Shown here in pieces: positions 1 to 9,425 of a stretch of DNA of 64,000 nt (position 1 is its first letter; the number at the start of each line of letters is the position of its first letter). A program made the translations under genes and the position numbers. The notes below the pieces were generated by a model. The model did not search any database. It was not told where the DNA came from and saw nothing but the letters and a program-made list of their open reading frames with translations. Origin of the DNA: Chara braunii (lineage: Eukaryota > Streptophyta > Charophyceae > Charales > Characeae); the NCBI GenBank assembly GCA_003427395.1, contig BFEA01000414.1, positions 225,491-289,490 on the forward strand, read 5' to 3'.

Positions 1-258
1 GGGCCCCGGCCCCGGCCTCGCGCCCGCACTACCCCGGGCTCACCAGGGAGGGGTGTAGCCCCAGGGGGGGCCCAAGGTCGGGCCAAAACTGCAATATTGC
101 AGTTTGGCCCAGGGGTGCAGGCCGCGGCTGCGCACCCCCCTGTATTTTTTTATTTTTTTTTATTTTTTTTTTTCACTTTTTTTGCCGGGGTCAGGGGTGC
201 CGACCCCCGGCCCCCGGGACCCCCACCGGGGCCCCGGGGCCGGGGCTCGACAACCCTT
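1..258. other. GC-rich segment with T-rich tract
   Basis: The sequence is very rich in C and G runs, with a T-rich tract at about 145-183. Read on the minus strand that tract would be an A-rich tail, as at the end of a non-LTR insertion, but no duplication or element body is visible. Function unknown. Confidence 0.4.
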
Positions 259-363
259 GAGGAGAATGAGAAAAAAACATGAAATAAGAAGACAGGCGAA
301 GTCATTTCTTATTTTCATCTTATACACACTTAGTTTTACTGACCCTCTGCTGCTTTATAATTG

Positions 364-620
364 ATTGATGTATGGATGTAGGACAGGTGATAGGATAAGG
401 CTCAAGTGTGAGGAACATCCTATTACTCGCCTCTACGTGTATACACATCTTAGATAGTTATGTTGACAGACTAGAAGTGGGGTACTCTTGTGCGGGTCAT
501 CCCGTGGTTTGTCCAAGTCTAAACCAGTTAGACTAAAACAAGTGGTAGGATAGTCATGTCTGAGTTATCCTACTGCTTGAGTAAGTATGAGAGGAAGACT
601 TCTGTCGAAGTCTTCTTACT
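364..620 (+). repeat. Hairpin cluster in Z LTR
   Basis: Short inverted repeats follow each other. One pairs GTAGGATA with TATCCTAC (about 545-573). Another has a perfect 9-bp stem at 594-602/607-615 with loop TGTC. The layout resembles the arrays at 30690-32965 and 57405-58365, but the loops differ. Confidence 0.6.
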
Positions 621-640
621 TTATACTTACATTTGATCGG

Positions 641-1560
641 ACTATATTATAGTCCACCGATAAAATTGAAGGTCACATCGTTGAAGTTCGCGTAGGACGA
701 TAGTGAGGGAGGTTTTTGAGATTTTCTGACCTGTGTGTATTTGCGGATCATTTTAATCAAGGAAACTTGTTATGAGTCTATACAAGACCGCATGCTGTTG
801 CCTTTTGGTAACAGGTTGGTTCGCCAACTCAACCCTCACTCACTCTCTACACCCACACTTTGCATCAACCCTTGCACTAAATGGTATTTCTGATTTCGAG
901 TCAGTGTCTGAAGGGTTTGCGTTTGGTCAAAAGAGGTCCTTGAATAACTGAGTCGAAAAGGGAATGTATGATTGAGGGGTTTGAAAGCGTAAGTGTAATG
1001 TATGTAGGAGTGAATGAATGGTTGACTCTGCTTGGATTGTTTAATGTGATTGACACTTGTTTGCAGGTCAGTAAGACGACCAACCACGTGCTATTCACTC
1101 AATTCGCATTGCTTATGCTTACTTTGAGCATCCACTCAGACATTTCGTCGACTCGTAACCTTTGTATATTTGGTTTGGATTTTCGACATTTACCCCTTTG
1201 ATGTTGAATAGATTGGGACAATTGGCAAAGGCGAAAAAACCTTATTCATATCCAGTTTCTTTGAAAGACCATGGGCCTATCTTTTATTTTTGATGCATAT
1301 TTGACAGGCCATGAGCCTATTTTTATCTATGATGTTTGTTGAAAGGCGAAGAGCCTATAGATTGTTTCTCTTTCAAAATTCAAAACTTCGTTCATTCTGA
1401 CGTTTGCCTCTGTTTGTGTAAAAATGTAAAAGATATCTCCTTGCCTTTTCAGTCTCAGCCTTTAAACTATATATTTGTCATAAGTGTATCTATTTTAGAA
1501 GAACTTATAAAATATATATAATTTATGGGATAAATTCACATAGAATAGGATTTAGTATGC
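641..1560 (+). other. Z LTR, middle part without genes
   Basis: There is no credible ORF. Parts around 830-1070 resemble 55300-55560 in the Y LTR (a similar run near GGGTCCTTTGAATAA and a TTTGCAGGTC-type site), so this is shared LTR sequence. Repeated short phrases of the type 'gaccatgggcctat' occur at 1266-1355. Confidence 0.45.
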
Positions 1561-1659
1561 GAGAAACATCGTCAGTCGAGTCGACCTGAATCGTAAGTGG
1601 ATCCGGGAAATCAGCACCCCGATGCCCGACACGTAAACGAGTCAGTCTTAGGTGTTCAA

Positions 1660-1972
1660 CCGCGCGTATACTTATGCTACAGCGATCGAGAAAACGCCCT
1701 CTGTCGACCTACCTCTACAAAGGCATGTAAAAGCCTTCGCATGTGGGTTGGTAGCTCAGCAGGGATACGCCTACCAGAGGGTGGTGACAGCCCCTTGGGT
1801 AGAGGTGAGTTGTACCTCTCGACGTCCCAACCTGTTGCAGGGCGTCGTGAGAGGTATAGCACGCGCGCACGGTCGGAGTGGTGACTTGTTGTTCTTTCAA
1901 GAATAAATCCTGTGTGACACGACCGTGAATTTCAGCGCTCCCCAGCTGGGCGAGGGACCGCCGCGCACGACA
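1660..1972 (+). promoter_or_regulatory. Conserved LTR-tail (U5-like) module, Z
   Basis: This block recurs at the end of all LTR families here (10850-11235, 25547-25876, 55798-56116). Its core is GGTAGCTCAGCAGGGATACG (1749-1768), which resembles a tRNA D-arm/A box. The rest cannot be folded into a tRNA, so I read it as a conserved RNA element near the primer site. Confidence 0.6.
1902..1907 (+). promoter_or_regulatory. AATAAA polyadenylation signal, Z LTR
   Basis: An AATAAA hexamer lies 65 bases before the LTR end. The Y LTR has the same hexamer in the same place (56046-56051), which supports a role in 3' end formation. Confidence 0.5.
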
Positions 1973-1974
1973 GG

Positions 1975-1992
1975 TGGCGTCGTTGCAGAGGA
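1975..1992 (+). promoter_or_regulatory. Primer binding site of Z (tRNA-Asp-like)
   Basis: TGGCGTCGTTGCAGAGGA begins two bases after the LTR end CGACA. It resembles the tRNA-Asp-complementary primer site of plant Ty3/gypsy elements (TGGCGCCGTTGCCGGGGA) with a few changes. The geometry (CGACA, GG, TGG) is the same as in element I at 11231-11255. Confidence 0.7.
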
Positions 1993-2087
1993 TCTCGCTT
2001 TCCAGCCGAGGTCCTTAGTGAACGGACTCGGGTATGGTGAAACGATGATCACAGCAAAATGACCACCTTTGGTTTAATGGATAGCGT
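1993..2087 (+). other. Start of Z untranslated leader
   Basis: This leader sequence is repeated in diverged form at 56160-56260 and 56765-56880 (core 'gatctcgctttccagccgag' followed by 'gtcc...gtgaacg'). That repetition supports placing 56121 onward in the same element, with Y inserted between. Confidence 0.5.
2084..2087. other. Target site duplication of Y, left copy (GCGT)
   Basis: GCGT immediately precedes TGTCG at 2088 and recurs directly after CGACA at 56117-56120. Four base pairs is within the known range for Ty3/gypsy integration but could occur by chance. Confidence 0.55.
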
Positions 2088-2097
2088 TGTCGAAGCT

Positions 2098-2117
2098 GAT
2101 ACCCTTACAAGGGTGTC
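2098..2117 (+). promoter_or_regulatory. LTR-start hairpin (Y 5' LTR)
   Basis: GATACCCTT and AAGGGTGTC pair around the two bases AC. The same hairpin sits 10-11 bases inside every LTR start: 2946-2963, 17561-17578, 44750-44769 and 63241-63262. Confidence 0.7.
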
Positions 2118-2930
2118 CGCTCATGATTTTGCGACACAATGTCGACGCCAACTGTTAGAATAGGGACGGCTAAAAACAGAATCTAGGGTAAACCCCTCGA
2201 CCATTATGGTCATAAAAATTGAAAACCGCAAGGGCCAAAAGACGGCAAGGAGTCAGGGATTGAAAATTTCGAATGCTCGCAGAGCGTGCAAAAACGACGG
2301 AGGTTGGTAGATGAAATGACCGAGCGCGCTGTAACGACATGCGCAGAGACTGCAAAGTGATTAGTAAATAAAACCTTCAACCACAAGGTCGGAAGGTTAG
2401 TCAAAACAGAAAAGAGTCGCACGGGACGAAGAGACGGTTTTTCTTAGACAGTTGACGACTGGGGAAGCATATGACCATTTCAGCTCAAATCCGCAGACGT
2501 CGAGTATATCAGAAAAATGAGGCGGGAAACCACTCCCCGCAGGATATAATATAAGAAGAAATTAGTAAAAGCCCCGGCCATGTGGCCGGGGCAACTAGAC
2601 GAAGGGAGCCTAACCTGCTTTAACAGACTGCGATGGCCAACAGTGGCCTGGGTTTCCCCTCTTGGTAAGCCGTACGCCATATGGGCTGACTGGACTAAGC
2701 CCTGTACTCTACTTAGGGCAGACTAGTTCCTAATAGAACCAAATATGGAGCTAGCCGAGTAGGTACAAGTATTGACTGATACACAGAAGATCTCGGGATC
2801 GAGCCCGACCTGCCTCTGGGCTAGCTCCTTTTGCTAGCTATGAGGGGCAGGGCCTGCCTTTTCCACCCGCCCTCAGATGGGCGGCATTCAAACCTGTGAG
2901 CACGAGTTTGGGGCCGGATAGAGTTACAAC

Positions 2931-2934
2931 CCGT
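2931..2934. other. Possible target site duplication of I (CCGT/TTGT)
   Basis: CCGT precedes the I 5' LTR and TTGT (25877-25880) follows its 3' LTR. The uninterrupted site in Y (45588-45591) reads CCGT. The two C-to-T changes fit decay of methylated cytosine, but with two of four bases changed the match is weak. Confidence 0.45.
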
Positions 2935-2945
2935 TGTCAGCGCGA

Positions 2946-2963
2946 ATACCCTTACAAGGGTAT
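2946..2963 (+). promoter_or_regulatory. LTR-start hairpin (I 5' LTR)
   Basis: ATACCCTT and AAGGGTAT form a perfect 8-bp stem around AC. See the Y copy at 2098-2117. Confidence 0.7.
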
Positions 2964-3555
2964 CCGCCCTGGTTTTTGCAGGCCACAGAAAATAGTTTTG
3001 GTATAAAGTTTAAGTATACCACGCTAGGGGCGGTCGCGCCAGTAAATTACGTTGACTGGATGGTTGACTAGAGTAAAGGGTGCGTGGGCGCGCAGGGTTA
3101 AGGCGCCCGTGATTCCTTTCTGCTGTTGATTATAAAGCCGGCCGGAAATCGGTCGTTTTGTCGAATAATATTATTAATATTCATTTATATTTGATTAAGA
3201 AGGAAATAGGGATGTTTTCGGCTGATTGGTACGTTTAACCGAGGCAAGCGCGCGTGCGAGGACGACGGCGTCGACGGCGACAGTGTGGCTGCGGTAGGTC
3301 TTGGCTCGCGGAGCGGCGCGAGTGGCGGTTGTGGTACAACTCGGTAAGTTGGCGCAGACGCTGGGCGGCCGTGCGCACGGTTGTAGGCTGAGATGAGGCT
3401 CAGGCCAATCTCCCTGGCCCTGCGCGCAGCGCCGTATCGCCCTATATGGCACCCCGCGCATATTAGTCTCAGGCTTGGGCTCAACCCTATAGGTTGGGGC
3501 ATGGGACTTATACCGTAGAGGTATGGGGATTGAGGCCAGCGGCGGACGGTGGCGC

Positions 3556-3784
3556 NGGAGTAATGGAGCANCAAAGGAGCCGAGGGGCTNAGAGTCCCGN
3601 GGACTATNCCCCCCCCCTTAGTTNTGTCNAAGTAGTNCGGTGTCNGGCCCGTCCCGCAGGTNTAAGGGAGCGCTGGAAGGTCCNGCGGCCAGTCTTCCGG
3701 CGGTGCCCCCTCTACTTTTGGGGGTTTCTCCTAATATTTTTCTTGGGTTATAGGGGGTTGGCACCNTGCCGTTGGGGCCAACCN
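3556..3784. other. Cluster of single unresolved bases
   Basis: Thirteen isolated Ns fall at 3556, 3571, 3590 and onward to 3784. The same pattern occurs 14,710 bases later at 18266-18494. They mark consensus ambiguity between repeat copies rather than real gaps. Confidence 0.9.
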
Positions 3785-3879
3785 GTTGGGCTGCTGGCCC
3801 TGCTGGGACAGGCGCGCCCATGAATTAACGAGGTATGGATCCGAGTTTGGGCCTAGGCGGTAGAGCCTAGTGGCTGGAA

Positions 3880-5800
3880 TCAGCTACCCAAAACTTGCAG
3901 GAGTCGGTCGGCCCGTTTGACCGTATCCCACGGCTGCCGTACAGCCCAATCCTTCGGGCCATCCGCTGAGTCCGGAAGCGGTGCGAGAAAGCTCGCCTGC
4001 CCACTGAGTAAAGACTGTGGGTGAAAATCCGGGATGAACCCGGACGCGGATCAGGCCGGGGGGGTGGGAGAAAGGGGTAGAGAGGCCGAATGGCCCTTGG
4101 GAGTGTCGCGGGGCATTGCCCCGATCGTGTCCTTCGGGACATCTGTCAAAATTGGATCGATGCAGAGAAGATTAGCGAGGTCCCAGCGCTCACATAGAGT
4201 ATGAGTCGCGGGGTGGCCCGAGCCCCGCGGTTGTTTCCTTTCGGGAGATGCCTTTTCTCTCATCCGATACTGCATGGTTGGGGGCACTGACGGAGAGCAG
4301 CGCTGCGGGATAGCGGAGCGGGCTGGCGACGGGGTGAGTGGTTAGAGGGAGTCCGAAGGCACGCAGCGGAGGGAGACGAACCCGGACGGGGGGCGGTGCC
4401 GGGTGCGTGCGCAGCACAGTGGAGTTGTGGAGTGTTGTGGGCGCGGGTACTGAAGTAATACGGGAAGGCGAAGCCGACGGGTAAATTGCAGGAAATTAGC
4501 GAAATGAACCTGGTCGCATTTCGCGCCAGGGTGCACTCGCAGTGAACGGAGATGGCGGGTTGCGAGTGCTGGCGCAGCAGGAAAGCGGGAGCATGCACGA
4601 TTAAGGGACGTTTCGGGCAGAGAGAGTGGCGGCTTGGGGTTTTTTGCATCAGGCAAACGCAATGGCGCGGTTGGATTTAGCTGTAAGTTAGTAGCTTAGT
4701 CGGGGTAGGAGTTTGAGGGTGCGTGATAGCTTCGGGAGCTTTAGCTATGAACGAAATAGAAGGATCGATATCTTAATCGATTCTCCACGGAATAGGGTGG
4801 GGGAAGAAGTGAAACAGGGGTTTTGGGGAGAGGCGATTTGGATAGTAGAGTTAGTTTTTGTAGTAAGTTAGTAGATTAGTAGTTAGTAAAGAAAGGAGGT
4901 GCGTCGGGCTATGGCGGAGTGTCGAGGGAGAGAAGTGGTAGGGAGAGTGTGGGGGCCGTCGGGTGGAGAGAGCGAGGCCGCTGTGATAGNNGGCACTGCG
5001 CTAGCCTAGCGNGCGACACANCGGCAGGGCNACAGGCGCTAAGNCAAGGCANAGCAGCGAGGCGGAGCCAGNGCNGAGGGACGGGCTGCAGTNGGGGATG
5101 CACNNGGACGCTATCTNCGTCCGGATCCGTTCACATGTNGATGATGGTGAAGGAGGCGACGGGGCAGCGGGTATGGCGCAGNAGGATANGCATAGTTCAC
5201 TCGATCCATTACGGAATCAGGNGACTGGAGGGTTGAGTTCGGGGGTTTGGCACGAGGCGAGTCCGTTGGTGAGATCTGAAAGGAGGGAAAATCAGTGCGA
5301 AGAGAGGTCAGTGAAAAGGATGGTCCGCGGAGATATGGCGGAAACCATGAATGGCAGGGTAGAAAGTTGCGTAGTTCACCTTTTCCTTGATAAAAACTGG
5401 CGGACGAAGATGCCAGTTAGAGGTTTTTGGGAGGGGCGAAATCAGATATGCAGTTAGTTTGAGTGATGAGTTAGTGTAGGGAGAGTTAGTAAAGAAAGAA
5501 GGTGCGGGAAGATATGGCAGAAACGGGGAGAAGATGATGATTTCACCCGTTTCTCGATGAAAACGGGTGAGGGAGGATGTTATTCCGATGTTTTAGATCC
5601 AGGCGACCACGAATCCGTGGTCAGTTCAGCCAGAGACCTTGTGGATTAGGAGGTTAGTGGAGGAGGACATGCGTGAGAGTGACGAGCTAAAGTGATATGC
5701 TGGGGACGGAAAGTAGAGCTTTTTCACTCGAATTTTTATGAGATCGGGTGAAACAAGGTTGTAGATAGGGGTTTTTTGGTGCTACAAATCTAATGGTATT
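3880..5800 (+). repeat. Hairpin-rich section of I 5' LTR
   Basis: Many short inverted repeats occur. A 10-bp stem pairs 5543-5552 with 5561-5570, and a 7-bp stem pairs 5605-5611 with 5616-5622 around AATC. A diverged unit beginning 'gttagtaaagaaagraggtgc' recurs at about 4885 and 5489. The copy in the 3' LTR is at 18590-20510. No gene. Confidence 0.55.
4990..5222. other. Second cluster of single unresolved bases
   Basis: Isolated Ns lie between 4990 and 5222. The same pattern recurs at 19699-19931 in the 3' LTR, an offset of 14,709. Confidence 0.9.
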
Positions 5801-7335
5801 AGTAGTTTTAGGCGTTTGTTAGTAGTCTCGACGAGGTCGGTAGTAAAGGCTGTGCGAGGGGGAAGGTTACACACCGATGATGAACCTCCCTGCGTTCTAG
5901 CGGAAGATTCATTTGCTTCCTTTTCTTTTTGTGGCACTGGCTCAGACCGGGCACGACCTTCTGAAGGAGTGCGCCTTGAGAAAGAGAGAGAGAGGGAGGA
6001 AGGAAGAGACTTACCAGGTGGGGCGGTTGGTGTCGGGCAGCCACGACACGGAGTACGGTGAAGTTCACGTTGATTCTGATCTCACCACTTAGAGAAGTAA
6101 CGCGGGACCAGTCACGGTATCGGGGAATTACCTGTAGGCCGGTGCGTTGGTCATCCTATCGGCAGAAGTGGCCGGTCCTTATCTCTCTGCGCGCATGGCT
6201 GGAAAGGTCGCGCGTAGTTCCATGTCTGACCGGTGAGTTCGCGGACACTGTGGCCCCGCTAAGGATGGAAATCTTTCGTCCCCGTGTGCATGTACGCGTG
6301 ACGACATTTGCATCTGACGGGTCCTCAATCCATACTGACGCCAGGGATATCTGTCGAGACGTCTGTCCGTCACAGGACAGGGTGAAGCAGGAAGGGTGTG
6401 AGGCCGCTTGCAGTAGCCAGTATAAGTCGGGCGGCATTCATATCACTCTGCCCTTGCTGCAGGGAGGGAAGACTACGAGATAACACGGGGCAAAGGAAGT
6501 ACGTACTTGCCTTTCGTGTGGGTCAAAGGAATAAGAGCCTCCGGCTGCTCGTTGGTAGTTGTCGTGGCGTCCTTAGTTAGCACGCGATAGGAGAGGTAGC
6601 GAGGTTGCGCGCCAGTCGGTGTGAAGCTCAACTTGTTGAATAAGACAACGGGAGACAGGCTGCAAAATGTGGACTTACTTGCTGGTAGGTGCGCTGCTCA
6701 TGTTGCCAGACGAAGTAGCTGCTAGCAAACGGCGGTGTTTGGGGGCTCACTTGCTGGCTGGTACGCGGCCCATCCAGCCGTGTGGAGTGGCGTGAGTCCG
6801 GTCGTGAGGCTGTCTGTTACCCAGCGGGCTGCTCTGTCCTTTGGACGGTGGTGGCTGTGTACTTCGCTGTTCGGGCTGCGTTTTCTGCTACGGCCCCGAC
6901 CGGATTATTGCAGGTTGTTGCACTGTTTTGTTTGCGGCCGTCTTGAGGACCATATGGCCGTAGCTTCACTTTGGGAGGCGGAGATGCGGTGTTAGCAGAG
7001 TGACTGGACGGCGAGGAAGGGTGTTGTTGCAGTTAGAGTAGTGACGAAGGGGGTTAGTGTTGCGACTTGGGAGTTCGTCCGAGGGGAGTTGTTCAGCGGT
7101 GTGACTTCAGTTGGCTGAGCTGTCGCGTGTTTTGGTCATCATTGCGGGGCCCTCAGGCGAATCGAGGAATCAAGGCCCTCTTTCGCGAGGTTGAGTGCAC
7201 CCTCCTTGTATCTCGAGAGCCTCAGACTTTCTACTTCTGCCCTTCTGACTCTAAGTCTAGTCCATTGGTTCAAAGAGGAAGGCGGCAGGCGGGATCGCAA
7301 CCCGTAATCCGCGCCAAGGCCTCTGTGGGAGGTTG
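5801..7335 (+). other. I LTR section without recognised genes
   Basis: The longest reading frames (6058-6483 and 7067-7402) have no motif I recognise and are kept only because the two LTR copies are nearly identical. I treat this as noncoding LTR, probably part of the transcribed leader. Confidence 0.4.
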
Positions 7336-7339
7336 CCCC

Positions 7340-7486
7340 ACCAATTGCGGGAGCTCTGCCGGAACTCGGGAGGAGTTCTGGAGGCATCGAACTGACAGGT
7401 AACCATTGCTTCCCTCTATAAGCCCAGATTATAACCCCTATTTTTGTATTACCCATTGCATCGCTGATTGAATATATGATGTGCAG
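7340..7486 (+). promoter_or_regulatory. Conserved leader hairpin and candidate intron, I 5' LTR
   Basis: A block beginning GGGAGCTCTGCCGG is shared with the otherwise different Y LTR (52115-52270). Its hairpin pairs GAACTC (7362-7367) with GAGTTC (7373-7378); in Y the strands read GAGTTC and GAACTC, so pairing is kept although the bases differ. Just after it, AG|GTAACC (GT at 7399) and TGTGCAG (ending 7486) could bound an 88-base intron. Splicing is inference. Confidence 0.5.
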
Positions 7487-7662
7487 CCTTACTCTATTTC
7501 TTCGTTTGACTTTAAGGACACTCAACAAGACTAAGTAAAGGAATGTCTGTTCAAGTTGCAGTTTCAGCCTTGTTGATTGTATGAAAACAGATTGTTAGAA
7601 GGAACTGCATTTAGGGAAAGACAGGATGAAGGACCCTTTTGATTGAGGGTTTGGCTCGGTCA

Positions 7663-8560
7663 TTAAGGCTTGGAAGTCCCTATAAGTTTGGGGAGACCAA
7701 GTGCTTTGTTTATTTTGGTTTGCATGGAGTGTCAGACCCTTCTATAAGTTTAGGGGGTCTGATTGCTCTGGAGGCTGGGATGTCCCCATAAGTTTCGGGA
7801 GACCCAGTGCTATGGGTTTGCATGGAGGGTCAGGCTGTTCTGTAAGTTCAGGTGGCCTGACCGCTCTGACTTGTGAAGGGTCTGATTGTGTCTAATTTTC
7901 AGGGACTCGGGGCATTCAATAAGTTTTGGTGCCTTGGGTTGCCTTATTTTCATTGGGGTTTTATCTGTTTCTTTGGTTTCTGAACGAGGAGGTATGAGTT
8001 GTTCTATGAGTTTAGGTGGTTCAACCTCTTCCTGTCTTTTATTCTGAAGAAATAACCTTGGCAAAGGGGCAGATCCTTCTGTAAGTTCAGGAGGTCTGAC
8101 TCGATGCCACACACATAATGATTCAGAGAGGAATGAAATTGGCAGAGAGTTAGACCCTTCTGTAAGCTCAGGGGATCTGGCTCAAAGCCTCACACATGCT
8201 GGAGCCCTATGGTTATAATTTGGCTATATCTTACTACTATTTTATCTAAGAACGAGCTAATCAGACTGTTCTATAAGTTTAGGTGGTCTGACTAAAGCCT
8301 ATCACAACCTGAAGAGAGTATAATTAAGAATGAAATTGATGGTAGGTTGGGGCAGACTAAACTTAAGTTAGTTTAGTCATATGCAGCCTTAGAAGACTAA
8401 ATGCAGACAATTATATATATTTTGGATATCTTAAGAAGTTCAGGGCGACTGAAATGGTTTAGTCATATGCCTAAAGAAGAGAAAAGTAGTTGTGTCCTCT
8501 CTTTTGTGTATATTCAATGGCTAAGTTAGGCGCATTCCATAAGTTTGGGTGGCCTGACTT
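7663..8560 (+). repeat. Hairpin array II, I 5' LTR
   Basis: About nine to twelve hairpins share a loop of the type TTCTATAAGTTTAGG while the stems differ. Examples are TCAGACCC/GGGTCTGA (7732-7739/7755-7762), GGTCAGGC/GCCTGACC (7828-7835/7855-7862) and TCAGAC/GTCTGA (8261-8266/8286-8291). Retained pairing with changed stems indicates RNA structure. The second copy is at 22372-23269. Confidence 0.75.
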
Positions 8561-8847
8561 GATGCCTTATGTAAGCTGGGTATGAAGTGTTATATCATTG
8601 AAAGGTCATGAACTGTTGTTTGTTCAGGTATACTTTGGGATGGTGAGAGTACTTACCTTTGTGGTCCGACTTGCATGTGACTGAGTGAGGCTACTACTTA
8701 GTCTGAGTTTCAGTTTGATAGGTAGTTGCTTTAGTCGCTCGCCACGTGCTTGAGCTATAGGAGTTAGTTTCAATGCTTGTGTTTTCTGAACTAAGTTTTT
8801 TTACTTAGATCAATTCTCANATTTTCTGGGATCATTTCTTATACTTG

Positions 8848-9425
8848 GCTTTGTATAAATCTTGGCAAGCTACTTTCTCTACGGGAAGCGCTGCCGAAAT
8901 TTCTATAAATCCAAGGAGTTAGTCAATTTTTGATTTGTCAAAGTTCAACTTGTCTTTTCTTTATATCTGACCTAGTAAACATCTGGAAAGTCTCATTTTC
9001 TAAAGGGAGTGCTGTCTAAATTTTTGCTAATTCAGGGAGGTAGACAAAATTGGACTTTGAGAAGTCAAAGTTACCTTCAAATTCTGGACTTAGCCTTGTA
9101 TGAATTTTGGGAAAGCACTTTTCTAGAGGGAGTGCTGCCGAAATTTTTGCAAAACTAAGGAATTAGTTAAATCTTGTCTAAGTTGGACTCAAGATGTCTT
9201 CTGAGTTCATATCTGACTTAGTATAAATCTGATAAGTCTCTCTTTCTAAAGAGATTGTTGCCCAAATTTTTACTAATTCAGGGAGTTAGACAAAATTTGA
9301 CTTTCCAGAGTTAGATATTATTTCTGCTCTTATATTTGGACTTGTATAAATTCTGGGACGGCACTTTTCCTATGGGAAGCGCTGCCAAAATTTTCTTACT
9401 TTAAAGGAGATAGATTATATTTTGA
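8848..9425 (+). repeat. Degenerate ~115-bp tandem repeats, I 5' LTR
   Basis: Five diverged units each contain a stem of the type AGCACT...AGTGCT, then GCTGCCGAAATTT, then a purine-rich phrase (AGGGAGTTAGACAAA) and a stretch around TTGACTT. The second copy is at 23557-24134. A GACAGGTGGCGATTC string at 9424-9438 follows the array and looks primer-site-like, but it does not sit at an LTR end. Confidence 0.65.

Larger units (their letters stand above)
1..1972 (+). mobile_element. Element Z, 3' part of 5' LTR (partial)
   Basis: Assigned to an LTR because its last 300 bases match the LTR tail of Y (55798-56116) at high identity, it ends in CGACA, and a tRNA-Asp-like primer site follows two bases later. 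The LTR start lies outside the window. The part before about 360 has no match to the other LTRs here and could be unrelated. No coding region is convincing. Confidence 0.6.
2088..2934 (+). repeat. Y 5' LTR, first segment
   Basis: This is about 95% identical to 44740-45591. It starts with TGTCG and a hairpin, and runs through GC-rich inverted repeats such as 'gccccggcc' around 2571-2592. It is cut at CCCGT by the insertion of I. No genes. Confidence 0.75.

Noticed and set aside
1749-1850. tRNA gene starting at GGTAGCTCAGCAGGG
   Set aside because: Only a D-arm-like part is present; no T-arm or acceptor pairing was found downstream.
6058-6483. 141-aa reading frame present in both I LTRs (copy at 20767-21192)
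   Set aside because: No recognisable motif; its conservation is explained by the near-identical LTR copies, which share a consensus.
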